Source of the DNA: Bacteroidales bacterium
GTDB taxonomy: Bacteria > Bacteroidota > Bacteroidia > Bacteroidales > F082
Direction: 5' to 3'
Assembly (NCBI GenBank): GCA_016281295.1
Contig: JAEEII010000287.1
Span: forward strand, 1 to 64,000
DNA length: 64,000 bases
Part shown: in pieces, positions 1 to 8,385 of the stretch
Position numbering within the stretch: position 1 is the first letter of the stretch
Layout: each line of letters starts with the position of its first letter
The notes under the pieces: model-generated
Seen by the model: the letters and a program-made list of their open reading frames with translations, nothing else
What the model was told of the DNA's origin: nothing
Databases searched by the model: none
Made by a program: the position numbers and the translations under genes

Positions 1-7
1 GGAGCAA

Positions 8-32
8 TAAAAAACGGGACTTATGTCCCGTT
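8..32 (-). terminator. Intrinsic terminator of the tRNA-like RNA
   Basis: Read on the minus strand, an 8-bp perfect stem (AACGGGAC/GTCCCGTT, loop ATAA) runs straight into six T residues. It lies 4 bases downstream of the tRNA-like fold and would end that short transcript. Confidence 0.8.
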
Positions 33-36
33 ATTG

Positions 37-109
37 AATCGGCGAAGGGAGTCGAACCCTCAATCTGCTATCCAGGAGCCTCGCTACCATGTTGCGACCA
101 TCAACCGAT
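37..109 (-). ncRNA. tRNA-like small RNA, non-canonical or degenerate tRNA
   Basis: The minus strand gives a 73-nt segment with a canonical T arm (stem GAGGG/CCCTT around loop TTCGACT), a 4-bp D-type stem TCGC/GCGA around a loop containing GG, and ends that pair (ATCGGTT with CGCCGAT, six of seven pairs counting one U-G). The anticodon arm is poor: only GCT/AGC closes a 7-nt loop CCTGGAT, which would put UGG (proline) in the anticodon position but with C instead of U at position 33. The linker before the D stem is three bases too long. No CCA is encoded. A promoter ends just upstream and a terminator follows, so it is a complete transcription unit. It is either a decayed tRNA or a tRNA-like RNA with another role. 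A tRNA identity should not be assumed. Confidence 0.45.
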
Positions 110-116
110 TACGATG

Positions 117-147
117 CAAAGTTAATATGGTTTTCCCAAACTCGCAA
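117..147 (-). promoter_or_regulatory. Bacteroidota-type promoter for the tRNA-like RNA
   Basis: On the minus strand, TTG (147-145) is followed after 20 bases by TAACTTTG (124-117), a full match to the TAnnTTTG -7 element. Transcription would begin at about 110, essentially at the 5' end of the tRNA-like fold. Confidence 0.65.
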
Positions 148-938
148 GGATTTCATGTTTTTTTTTCTTCTGAAGCCAAAGGTTATCGTTCCAAGAAACG
201 CGAGCAGGCTTTGCTGGTGGAATTCCGCGATGTCATTGATGACCTTGCCCACGAAGCCGGTGGTGAGGTGTATTGGGATCGTCCCCTCCGTGATGCCCGA
301 TGGGAATGAGTGTGGTAATAAAATTTGCATTTTTTCTTGTATAAACTATTTATTTATAGTATTTTTGCGTTAAATTTGTTCAATAATCTCATTTTGTTTA
401 GAAATTTTGAACAATGACTTCATATTAAACTATGAATAAAGCGGAATTCTTAGTTCTTTTTTATTGCCTACAGGACAAAGACCTTGTTTACTATCTCGGT
501 TTACTTTTCTTGCCCCGCAAGTCAGGGCGCAATGGCAGGAGATTAACTTATCCGACAGTTTAACTCGGGGTGGAGAATCAGCTGCTGCCTTGATGGGATA
601 TCCGATCCAACCTGCCATCTTGGGTGACGCCCTTTGTTGGTCTCACAAATGTCACCACAACAAAGCCTCCATGATGTGTTTCATACCGACCCCAGTTTTC
701 AATATAGGTTATAATTATACAGGACATTTGCTATAAGCGGATTGTATGGATATGATATGTGAGGCCGACGGATGCACCTAAGAGTCGAAGTTATTCGTCA
801 AGTTGTATGATGTGTTATTTAGCATAGTTGCTAACATTATATATTTTATACAAGTATATTTAATTTATAAATATATAGAAATTAGTATCCGATTTAAGAT
901 TATTGTTACATCATCAGTCGTTTTTTTTGAAAAAAATG
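148..938. other. AT-rich intergenic stretch without a supported gene
   Basis: I see no convincing gene here. A plus-strand frame through about 130-309 ends in a charged, protein-like stretch (GGEVYWDRPLRDARWE) but has no credible start and no recognised family, so it may be the tail of a decayed gene. Between about 450 and 720 there are short open frames on both strands with no family signature. The last 200 bases are strongly AT-rich and lead into the hsdM promoter. The gene-poor stretch beside a tRNA-like unit is what the border of an island often looks like. Confidence 0.4.
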
Positions 939-970
939 TTGAATAAGAAGGTAAAATTCTCGTATCTTTG
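939..970 (+). promoter_or_regulatory. Promoter of the hsd operon
   Basis: TTG at 939-941 and TATCTTTG at 963-970 are separated by 21 bases, matching the Bacteroidota -33/-7 pattern. The hsdM start codon lies 34 bases after the -7 box. Confidence 0.7.
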
Positions 971-1004
971 AACCTTATTTAAAGCTTAGAGATACAAATG
1001 AACC

Positions 1005-2564
1005 ATGTCAACACAACAAGAACGTGCTGAACTGCACAAAACTATTTGGAAGATAGCCAATGACTTGCGTGGAAGTGTGGATGGATGGGAGTTTAAGGCA
1101 TACGTACTGGGGTCTATCTTCTATCGCTTTATTTCGGAGAATATTTGCGACTATATCCACCATCTGATGGAGGAGGCAGGGGAGCCTGATTTCGATTATT
1201 CTGCCATCGATGACACCAAAGCGGAAAACATCCGCAAGAAGATGGTGGAAGAGAAAGGCTACTTTATTCTTCCCTCACAGCTCTTTCAAAATGTGGTGAA
1301 CACCGCTGACAAGGATGAGAACCTGAACGAGCATCTTACGACTGTTTTCCGTAGCATTGAGGCTTCGGCCAAAGGTACCGAGTCCGAGGATGACCTACGT
1401 GGGCTTTTTTCCGACTTCTCGGTAGATAGCGCCTCGTTGGGAAGCACCGTAATCAAACGTAATCAGTTGCTGGCCAAGGTGCTGAAAACAGTGGCTGCCA
1501 TGGAGCTTGGCTCACGCTACAACGATACGGAGAACGACACCTTCGGCGACACCTACGAGTTCCTCATGCAGATGTATGCCTCCGATGCTGGTAAGAGCGG
1601 TGGCGAATACTTCACACCGCAACAGGTCTCAGAGTTGCTGGCACGATTGGCTTCCCATAACAATCCCAAGATCAACAAGGTCTATGACCCAGCTTGCGGT
1701 AGCGGTTCACTGCTGCTGAAGTTCTCCAAAACTATTGGCAAGACCAATCCCAACTTAAAGTATTTCGGTCAGGAGGTGAATCCCACCACCTACAACCTCT
1801 GCCGCATCAACATGTTTCTCCATAACGTGAACTATGACAACTTCGACATCCGTTTGGAAGATACGCTGCTGAAGCCCCAACATATAGACGATGCGCCCTT
1901 CGATGCTATTGTCTCCAATCCACCGTATTCCAAGAAATGGGATGGCAAGGACAACACCATTCTCATCAACGATGAGCGTTACGCTCCTGCTGGGGTCCTG
2001 GCTCCCAAGAGTGCTGCGGATTTGGCTTTCGTAATGCATATTTTATGGCACCTGTCGGAGCGCGGCACGGCTGCCATCGTCGAGTTCCCTGGTGTGCTCT
2101 ATCGTGGCGGCGACGAGAAAAAGATTCGTCAGTACTTGGTTAAGAACAATTTTGTGGACACGGTCATCCAGTTGCCTGCTAACCTTTTCTTCGGTGTGGG
2201 TATCGCTACCTGCATCATCGTGTTGAAGAAGAGTGCGAAGACCGACAGTAATGTTCTGTTTATAGACGCCAGCAAACTATTCCAGAAAGATGGCAACAAG
2301 AACGTGTTGCTACCCGAGCACCAGGACAAGATTATGGAACTCTTTGCTGACCGCAAGGATGAACCATATATGGCCAAGTTGGTGAAGAACGACGACATTC
2401 TTGCCAACGACTGCAACCTCTCTGTCTCTTCTTACGTGGAACAAGAAGACACTCGTGAGATTATTAATATCGAGGAGGTTAATTCCAAGCTTGAGAATTT
2501 GGTTGCAGAAGGGAATGAGTTGAATGAGATAATAGCTGGAATAATCACAGAATTAGTGGAATAG
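1005..2564 (+). CDS. hsdM: Type I restriction-modification system, DNA methyltransferase subunit
   Basis: This is the modification subunit of a type I system. It methylates adenine N6 at sites chosen by HsdS and forms M2S, or R2M2S with HsdR. The 519-residue length is normal. An N-terminal helical HsdM domain (about 1-160) precedes the catalytic domain, with SAM-binding motif I DPACGSGS near residue 228 and catalytic motif IV NPPY near residue 305. The GGEYFTPQ stretch just before motif I is typical of the family. The start follows a promoter by about 35 bases. It is the first gene of an operon with a small membrane protein and hsdS. Confidence 0.97.
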   Translation: MSTQQERAELHKTIWKIANDLRGSVDGWEFKAYVLGSIFYRFISENICDYIHHLMEEAGEPDFDYSAIDDTKAENIRKKMVEEKGYFILPSQLFQNVVNTADKDENLNEHLTTVFRSIEASAKGTESEDDLRGLFSDFSVDSASLGSTVIKRNQLLAKVLKTVAAMELGSRYNDTENDTFGDTYEFLMQMYASDAGKSGGEYFTPQQVSELLARLASHNNPKINKVYDPACGSGSLLLKFSKTIGKTNPNLKYFGQEVNPTTYNLCRINMFLHNVNYDNFDIRLEDTLLKPQHIDDAPFDAIVSNPPYSKKWDGKDNTILINDERYAPAGVLAPKSAADLAFVMHILWHLSERGTAAIVEFPGVLYRGGDEKKIRQYLVKNNFVDTVIQLPANLFFGVGIATCIIVLKKSAKTDSNVLFIDASKLFQKDGNKNVLLPEHQDKIMELFADRKDEPYMAKLVKNDDILANDCNLSVSSYVEQEDTREIINIEEVNSKLENLVAEGNELNEIIAGIITELVE

Positions 2565-2565
2565 T

Positions 2566-2961
2566 ATGATGGATATAATAGTTCAATGGGCAACGATCTT
2601 GAGTCCGATTATTGCAGTACTTATTGCGGTTTGGGTGATATTAAGTAGTAAAAAGGATACCGATAAGCAAATTGAAAGCATAAAAGAACTTTCAAGTCAA
2701 CAAATAGACGCATCTATTAAGCAAGTGGAATTGGAGATAGAAAAGAATCTACTATTAGCAAGACAAGCTAAACAAGAATGGGAAGGCATAAAAGATATAA
2801 ATAATTCAGGTTTAAGTGGAATTGTTGAATGGAAGGATGGTGCTATGCGGAGTTTTAAAGAGAATAAGCCTGAAAGGGATTATAAACTCTATTGCAAGTT
2901 TATTAAAGATTTGGAAGGAATAAAGCAAGGACTTGTTTCTAACAAGAATAAAATGTGTTAA
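2566..2961 (+). CDS. Small membrane-anchored coiled-coil protein inside the hsd operon
   Basis: I do not recognise the family. The 131-residue product has one hydrophobic segment at about residues 6-27, followed by a charged helical region (about 29-75) rich in Lys, Glu and Gln that should form a coiled coil on the cytoplasmic side, and a Lys-rich tail ending in Cys. It starts one base after the hsdM stop and its TAA overlaps the likely hsdS ATG by one base, so it is translationally coupled to both. Base composition is more AT-rich than hsdM. It could tether or regulate the restriction enzyme at the membrane, or be an independent defence or toxin element; both are inference. Confidence 0.7.
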   Translation: MMDIIVQWATILSPIIAVLIAVWVILSSKKDTDKQIESIKELSSQQIDASIKQVELEIEKNLLLARQAKQEWEGIKDINNSGLSGIVEWKDGAMRSFKENKPERDYKLYCKFIKDLEGIKQGLVSNKNKMC

Positions 2962-4076
2962 TGCGTATGGTGGAATGGAAGAAAATTGAGTATGTTTGCA
3001 GCGTTATTACAGGCGGTGATGCACCCTTGGACTGTGTGAAAGGACAACTGAGCCCTACCACAACACACCCGTATCCTGTTTTTTCAAATGGAGATGGTGT
3101 TTATGGTTATTGTCCAAGTTATAGAATAGCAAAAGATGCTGTAACTGTATCCTCAATAGGTAATGTCGGTTCTGTTAATTATAGATTGGCTTTTTTTACT
3201 CCAATCATAAGGTTAAAGGTATTAGTTCCTAATAATGATTTATTGTTGACAAAATTTTTGTATTATGCGTTGATGGATGTAAAGTTTATCGGTACAAATA
3301 GTAGTTTGTCAAGTATGAAAGCAGCAGATATTAAAAAGATTCAAATCCCTGTCCCCTCCCTCGCCGAGCAAACCCGAATAGTAAACATCCTCGATACTTT
3401 TACCGCTTCCATCGAGAACCTGAAACAACAAATCGCGCAACGCCGCAAACAATATGAACATTACCGCGACCAACTGCTTGATTTGGAAGGGAAAGAGGGA
3501 GTGGAGATGAAGACACTGGGAGAGGTTGGTACATTTATTCGAGGCAGTGGAATTCAAAAAAGTGATTTTGTAGACGATGGTTTTGGTTGCATTCATTATG
3601 GGCAAATTCATACAAAATACGGCTTGTCGGCTACTAAGACCATTTCTAAAGTAATTGAGAGTTTATACAAAAAAAGCAAGAAAGCGGTAAAAGGTGATGT
3701 TGTGTTGGCTACAACTTCTGAAGATGCTGAAGGAGTTGCGAAGCCTGTGGCATGGTTGGGTGATGAAAGTATTGCAGTTAGCGGTGATGCGTATATTTTT
3801 CATCATGATCAGAATGGAAAATTTATGGCATATCAATTTGCGTCACATCGTTTTTGCTTATTTAAAATTGCTCATGCTACTGGTGCCAAAGTTGTTCGTA
3901 TTTCAGGAGATAGTATGGCTAAATTCGCTTTTCCACTTCCATCAATAGAAGAGCAGCAGCGCATCGTCTCCATCCTCGACACCTTTGAGGCCTGCATCGC
4001 CAATTTGGAGCAGCAGCTGGCGCAGCGGGAGAGGCAGTATGAGTATTATCGGAACAAGCTATTAACTTTTGAATGA
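2961..4076 (+). CDS. hsdS: Type I restriction-modification system, specificity subunit
   Basis: This subunit recognises the bipartite target DNA and holds HsdM and HsdR. About 371 residues show the classic two-fold layout: target recognition domain 1 (about 1-130), central conserved helix beginning PVPSLAEQTRIVNILD, target recognition domain 2 (about 180-325), and a distal conserved helix beginning PLPSIEEQQRIVSILD and ending QYEYYRNKLL. An in-frame GTG at 2955 exists, but the ATG at 2961 overlaps the preceding stop (TAATG) and is preferred; ATG 2967 is also possible. The recognition domains are AT-rich compared with the conserved helices, as usual for swapped domains. A decayed copy of its 3' end lies at about 13.93-14.03 kb. 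Confidence 0.96.
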   Translation: MRMVEWKKIEYVCSVITGGDAPLDCVKGQLSPTTTHPYPVFSNGDGVYGYCPSYRIAKDAVTVSSIGNVGSVNYRLAFFTPIIRLKVLVPNNDLLLTKFLYYALMDVKFIGTNSSLSSMKAADIKKIQIPVPSLAEQTRIVNILDTFTASIENLKQQIAQRRKQYEHYRDQLLDLEGKEGVEMKTLGEVGTFIRGSGIQKSDFVDDGFGCIHYGQIHTKYGLSATKTISKVIESLYKKSKKAVKGDVVLATTSEDAEGVAKPVAWLGDESIAVSGDAYIFHHDQNGKFMAYQFASHRFCLFKIAHATGAKVVRISGDSMAKFAFPLPSIEEQQRIVSILDTFEACIANLEQQLAQRERQYEYYRNKLLTFE

Positions 4077-4087
4077 TGCTACCGACG

Positions 4088-4984
4088 TTACCTCCACAAC
4101 GGTTCTTGCTGCCAATGGCTGGGGAAGCCAAGGGCTGCGGGATAGACTCCAGGATAGCTGGAGAACAGCGTTGTGAGGTCTTGTGTCATCGTGTTGTTAG
4201 GTTCGATGATATTCATCCAGTAACGTATGATGGCCAACACAAAATAAACACGCTGTGTGCTGATAGCGGGTTGAGCAATAAACGCACGGTGCGGATGTCG
4301 GGGCATCAGAGGACGCACGCCCAAGATGCGATTCCACAAACGGGCGTGGTGAGCACAAATGTTGCGGATATAAACCAAGGTATGAAGCCACGAAGCAAAC
4401 ACCGTGTCACTTACGCCAAAGGCGGAAGCTACCTCTCGTTTGGGAAGTCCAGGCTTCAAGTTTTGATAGAGAATGGACATGGTGCCAAACGAGGTAATCT
4501 CGAGGGTTATCCAACTGGGTGGCAATGGATCGGAATACTTCCGTCGGAAAGCACGCACGAACTGTTCATCACTTCGTTGGTATTCGTCTTGAATGCTGGA
4601 TATTATTTTGGCGAGCTGTGCTTGCTGTCCAAAAAGTTGCGCATCTTCGAACCAATATCCGTCATGAGCCATCGACATCACGTATGCCATCTGAGTTCGT
4701 ATGGCAACTTCGATGCGTTCTATATAAGAAAGCACCATTTGACGCAAACGACTGTCAAAATCATAAAGCATGCATGCTTGCTCAAAGGTGCTACCCGTTT
4801 TGAAGACGTGATTCTGCCGGTCGGCCAAAAGCGGATACCAATAGCCACTCATACGGTAATAGCTTACCTTTCGAAGCCAAACCTCAGCGGCACTCTCGTC
4901 GGCAATCAACATGCCTCGTTGCTTCAAGATGCTGATTTGGCTGGAAAACGTCTGTATCTGTTTATTGTAAGGTACTCGTTGCAT
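4088..4984 (-). CDS. Abi_2 family abortive-infection protein (AbiD/AbiF-like HEPN nuclease)
   Basis: The 298-residue protein has the Abi_2 features: SYYRMSGYWYPL near residue 41, a YIERIEVAIR helix near 88, and IRNICAHH near 206, whose R207-x4-H212 is the HEPN RNase motif. Family members arrest growth during phage infection, presumably by RNA cleavage. The gene is antiparallel to the restriction operon and sits between hsdS, which ends 11 bases from its stop, and hsdR. It has its own promoter and a terminator-like hairpin RNA immediately before the start codon. A frame on the opposite strand (4073-5068) is its shadow. The family call is firm; RNase activity and phage defence are inferred from the family. 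Confidence 0.9.
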   Translation of the reverse strand: MQRVPYNKQIQTFSSQISILKQRGMLIADESAAEVWLRKVSYYRMSGYWYPLLADRQNHVFKTGSTFEQACMLYDFDSRLRQMVLSYIERIEVAIRTQMAYVMSMAHDGYWFEDAQLFGQQAQLAKIISSIQDEYQRSDEQFVRAFRRKYSDPLPPSWITLEITSFGTMSILYQNLKPGLPKREVASAFGVSDTVFASWLHTLVYIRNICAHHARLWNRILGVRPLMPRHPHRAFIAQPAISTQRVYFVLAIIRYWMNIIEPNNTMTQDLTTLFSSYPGVYPAALGFPSHWQQEPLWR

Positions 4985-4993
4985 TTACGTCAT

Positions 4994-5048
4994 AAAAAAA
5001 GGCTTACCCTAAGCGCGCTGTTCTATGGGAAGCGGGGTAAGCTTGTTG
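4994..5048 (-). ncRNA. Putative ~50-nt hairpin RNA in the Abi leader
   Basis: Downstream of a perfect promoter the minus strand encodes a stem GCTTACCC (5042-5035) / GGGTAAGC (5009-5002), an inner stem CGCT/AGCG with loop TCCCATAGAAC, then C and seven T residues (5000-4994). This is an intrinsic-terminator structure. The T run ends 9 bases before the Abi ATG, with a three-codon minigene ATG-ACG-TAA between. Either a discrete RNA of about 50 nt is made with occasional read-through into the Abi gene, or the hairpin attenuates it. Function is inferred from position and structure. Confidence 0.6.
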
Positions 5049-5052
5049 GGTG

Positions 5053-5082
5053 CAAAGATACGCAATAAATCCATATATGCAA
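5053..5082 (-). promoter_or_regulatory. Promoter of the Abi/hairpin RNA unit
   Basis: Minus-strand TTG (5082-5080) and TATCTTTG (5060-5053) are separated by 19 bases, an ideal Bacteroidota promoter. Transcription would start at about 5047, only five or so bases before the hairpin stem. Confidence 0.75.
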
Positions 5083-5131
5083 GTTTTTTCAAGAAAAAAA
5101 ATTAAAAAAATAGAATAAAAGTAAAAAGCCC

Positions 5132-8100
5132 ATGAACGACTACAAGATCATAGTAGAGCAGGAACACTCCACGGTTATGGCCCATTATGAGGTGAAAGAA
5201 AAACCGGATGGGGGCTATCAGAGTGAGGCTAAGCTGGAAAACGAATTCATCAAGCAGCTGGTGGGGCAGGGGTATGAGTACCTAAAAGTGAAGGACGAAA
5301 CCGGATTGTTGAAGAACCTGCGTGCTCAACTGGAATTGCTTAACGAGGTAAAACTGAGCGACAGTGAGTGGGCTCGCCTGCTACCTATGATCAGCAATGA
5401 ACAGATGACCATCCAGGACAAGACGGAAATGCTGCAAGGCAAGGGTTATATCCTCAACCTCACGATGGATAACGGGCTCACCAAGAACATCAAACTCTGG
5501 GACAAGACCAACGTCCATAACAACCACCTGCAAGTCATCAACCAATACGAAGTGCCCAATGGCACGCACAAGAACCGTTATGATGTGACGGTTTTGGTCA
5601 ATGGCCTGCCCTTGGTCCATGTGGAGCTGAAGCGCCGTGGAGTCGATATCAAAGAAGCCTTTAATCAGATTAACCGCTATCAGAGGGACTCGTTCTGGGC
5701 CGGTAGGGCGATGTTCGACTTTGTACAGGTATTCGTCATCTCAAACGGCACCGAGACCAAATACTATAGCAACACCACCCGTTATGCCAAGGAACTCGAA
5801 TCCGAGAATAGCTCTCGCAAGCATAAGACCGATGGCAATACCTTTGAGTTCACCAGCTATTGGACGGACCAAGAAAACACCTTGTTGACCGACATCCGTG
5901 ACTTCACCAACACCTTCTTCGCCAAGCATACCCTGCTGAACATCTTGACGAAATACTGTGTGTTCAATGTTGACAAGCAGCTGCTGGTGATGCGTCCTTA
6001 CCAAATAGCCGCTACGGAAAAGATCTTGCAGCGCATCCAAACGGCGCTTTACAACAAATGGCAGGGAACCATTCGTGCCGGTGGCTACATCTGGCATACG
6101 ACGGGCAGCGGAAAAACGCTTACTTCGTTCAAGACCGCCCAGCTGGCCTCTAAGATGGAAGGCATTAAGAAAGTACTCTTTGTGGTGGACCGCAAAGATT
6201 TGGATTACCAGACCATGAAAGAATACGACAACTTTGAGCCCAACTGTGCCAACTCCAATTCTTCAGCAAGGATACTGCAAAAACAGCTCAAAGACAACGA
6301 TTCTTCCATCATCATCACTACCATCCAGAAGCTGTCGAACCTAATGAAACCAGCCATCTATGACAGCGATTCCGAGTTGCGTGAAGTGCTAACCAAAGAA
6401 AACATCGTCCTCATCTTCGATGAATGCCACCGTTCCCAGTTTGGCGACATGCACAAGCTGATTGTGAAGCGGGTGAAGCGTTACCTGATGTTCGGCTTTA
6501 CAGGCACGCCTATCTTCGCTGTGAACACGAATGCAGGAAGCAAATACACTACCACAGCACAACTGTTTGGCGGAGAACCCGATAAAGACGGCAAGCCTAC
6601 CAAACCACTGCATACCTATACCATCATCAACGCCATCCGCGACAAAAACGTGCTGAAGTTTCACGTGGACTATAATAGCACCATGCGGATGAAAGACGAT
6701 GTGGAACGCAAACAGGTGTGGGGCATCGACACCGAAGAGGCGTTGCACGACCCAAGGCGTATCGAAATCGTGACGCGCTATATCATCGAACACTTTGCGG
6801 AGAAGACCAAGCAAGGCGCCGAGGCTTACACCATGAACCGCCTGCTGAATGTGCAGGAGGTGATCAAGAAAGGACGCAAAGCCGAAGAGGAGAAGACAAA
6901 GGTGAAGACCAATGGCTTCAACAGCATCTTCGCCGTGGATTCAGTGAAGTCGGCCATTCTTTATTACAATGAATTCAAGAAGCAGCTGGCTGATCCTGTT
7001 GCTCCCGACCTTCGAGTGGCCACCATATATACCTACAATGCGAATGAGGCCGAAGTGGATGAATGGGGCTTCGGAGGCGACGAGAATCCTGAAGATGTGG
7101 GCACCGCTCCCGATATGCAGAGCCGCGAGGCACTTGAACAAGCCATTGATGATTACAACCATTTCTGGACTCCCAATACCAACTACAGCACTGACGGCGA
7201 TTCGTTTCAGTCGTATTACAAAGACGTTTCGTTGCGCATGAAGAACAAGCAGATTGACATCCTTATCGTGGTGGGTATGTTCCTAACAGGATTCGATGCC
7301 AAGACGCTTAACACGTTATGGGTTGACAAGAATTTGAAGCTTCATGGTCTTTTGCAAGCTTATAGTCGCACCAACCGCATCCTTAATGCGGTGAAGAACT
7401 GTGGTAACATCGTCTGTTTCCGCAATCTTGAAGAAGCCACCAAGAAAAGCTTGTCCATCTTTGGTGATGAGAACGCATCGGGTCTGGTTTTCCTGAAGAG
7501 TTATAAAGAGTACTATAGTGAGGGCTATGAAGATGATCGCGGCAACTGGCACGACCCCTACACGAAACTGATTGAACGGCTGCTGCAAGAATTCCCCGTG
7601 GAGGCGATGGCCAACATCATAGACGAGGACCAGAAAAAAGCCTTTATTCGCTTGATGGGCGAGATGCTTCGTGTACGCAACATCCTGGCTGCCTTCGATG
7701 ACTTTACGGAAGCGGCGAAGATTGTTGACGAGATGCGCTATCAGGATTATCTTGGTTGGTATAACAACTATTACGATGAGTTCCGCAAACCCACGCATAA
7801 CGATGAGCGAGAAGATATTTCTGACGATGTCATCTTTGAAATGGAGTTGGTCAAGCAGGTGCAGATCAACATCCGCTATATCTTGAATTTGGTGCAACAG
7901 TACCATGATTCCAATTGTGAAGACAAGGAAATCATCGTGAAGATCAAGAAGCAGGTGGATGCGAGCCCCGACATGCGTGACAAGCGTGAGTTGATCGAGC
8001 GTTTCATCGAGCAAATGACTCCAATGAAAGGTAAAGATGTTGGGGAGGAATGGGAGCAGTTTATTGAACAGGAAAAACGTGAGCAACTGAACGCCATTAT

Positions 8101-8305
8101 TGCAGAAGAGCATTTGAAACCACAAGAGACCAGCGACTTCATGGAACGCGCCTTTGCCGACGGTTACGTTACTGAGACAGGAACCGGCATCGCCCAAATC
8201 CTGCCGCCCACCAACCCCTTCCTCCCCGAAAGTGGAAAGAAAAAGCAGACGGTGATTGAGAAGCTGAAAGCGTATCTCCGGAGGTTTATTAATACGACGG
8301 AATAG
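5132..8305 (+). CDS. hsdR: Type I restriction-modification system, restriction/translocase subunit
   Basis: HsdR is the ATP-driven motor that pulls DNA and cuts it when the HsdS site is unmethylated. The 1,057-residue protein has an N-terminal PD-(D/E)xK nuclease domain (RYDVTVLVNGLPLVHVELKR, with Asp near 151 and E165-x-K167), then helicase motifs: Walker A TTGSGKT near 322, motif II DECHRSQ near 430, motif III GFTGTP near 454, and a RecA2 domain with GMFLTGFDAKTLN near 715. The C-terminal helical region binds the M2S core. It is separated from hsdS by the antiparallel Abi gene, so it is probably transcribed either by read-through or from a weak promoter in the AT-rich 5085-5130 stretch. Confidence 0.97.
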   Translation: MNDYKIIVEQEHSTVMAHYEVKEKPDGGYQSEAKLENEFIKQLVGQGYEYLKVKDETGLLKNLRAQLELLNEVKLSDSEWARLLPMISNEQMTIQDKTEMLQGKGYILNLTMDNGLTKNIKLWDKTNVHNNHLQVINQYEVPNGTHKNRYDVTVLVNGLPLVHVELKRRGVDIKEAFNQINRYQRDSFWAGRAMFDFVQVFVISNGTETKYYSNTTRYAKELESENSSRKHKTDGNTFEFTSYWTDQENTLLTDIRDFTNTFFAKHTLLNILTKYCVFNVDKQLLVMRPYQIAATEKILQRIQTALYNKWQGTIRAGGYIWHTTGSGKTLTSFKTAQLASKMEGIKKVLFVVDRKDLDYQTMKEYDNFEPNCANSNSSARILQKQLKDNDSSIIITTIQKLSNLMKPAIYDSDSELREVLTKENIVLIFDECHRSQFGDMHKLIVKRVKRYLMFGFTGTPIFAVNTNAGSKYTTTAQLFGGEPDKDGKPTKPLHTYTIINAIRDKNVLKFHVDYNSTMRMKDDVERKQVWGIDTEEALHDPRRIEIVTRYIIEHFAEKTKQGAEAYTMNRLLNVQEVIKKGRKAEEEKTKVKTNGFNSIFAVDSVKSAILYYNEFKKQLADPVAPDLRVATIYTYNANEAEVDEWGFGGDENPEDVGTAPDMQSREALEQAIDDYNHFWTPNTNYSTDGDSFQSYYKDVSLRMKNKQIDILIVVGMFLTGFDAKTLNTLWVDKNLKLHGLLQAYSRTNRILNAVKNCGNIVCFRNLEEATKKSLSIFGDENASGLVFLKSYKEYYSEGYEDDRGNWHDPYTKLIERLLQEFPVEAMANIIDEDQKKAFIRLMGEMLRVRNILAAFDDFTEAAKIVDEMRYQDYLGWYNNYYDEFRKPTHNDEREDISDDVIFEMELVKQVQINIRYILNLVQQYHDSNCEDKEIIVKIKKQVDASPDMRDKRELIERFIEQMTPMKGKDVGEEWEQFIEQEKREQLNAIIAEEHLKPQETSDFMERAFADGYVTETGTGIAQILPPTNPFLPESGKKKQTVIEKLKAYLRRFINTTE

Positions 8306-8385
8306 TGTTAAATTAGTTGCTTTTACCTTAATGAAGTCTTAATAAATTGGACTTTGTAACCTCAACCCTTAAACTCAATCTAATT

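Noticed and set aside
37..109. Ordinary proline tRNA
   Set aside because: UGG is in the right loop, but the anticodon stem is only three pairs, position 33 is C and the D linker is too long, so I call it tRNA-like.
464..736. Possible small gene before hsdM
   Set aside because: No start signal, no family and low-quality protein sequence on either strand.
4073..5068. Long plus-strand open frame opposite the Abi gene
   Set aside because: Its translation has no family features and it is fully antisense to the clear Abi_2 gene, whose HEPN motif and promoter support the minus strand.
7316..8197. 293-residue minus-strand frame inside hsdR
   Set aside because: It is the shadow of the hsdR reading frame, with repeated hydrophobic noise and no promoter.
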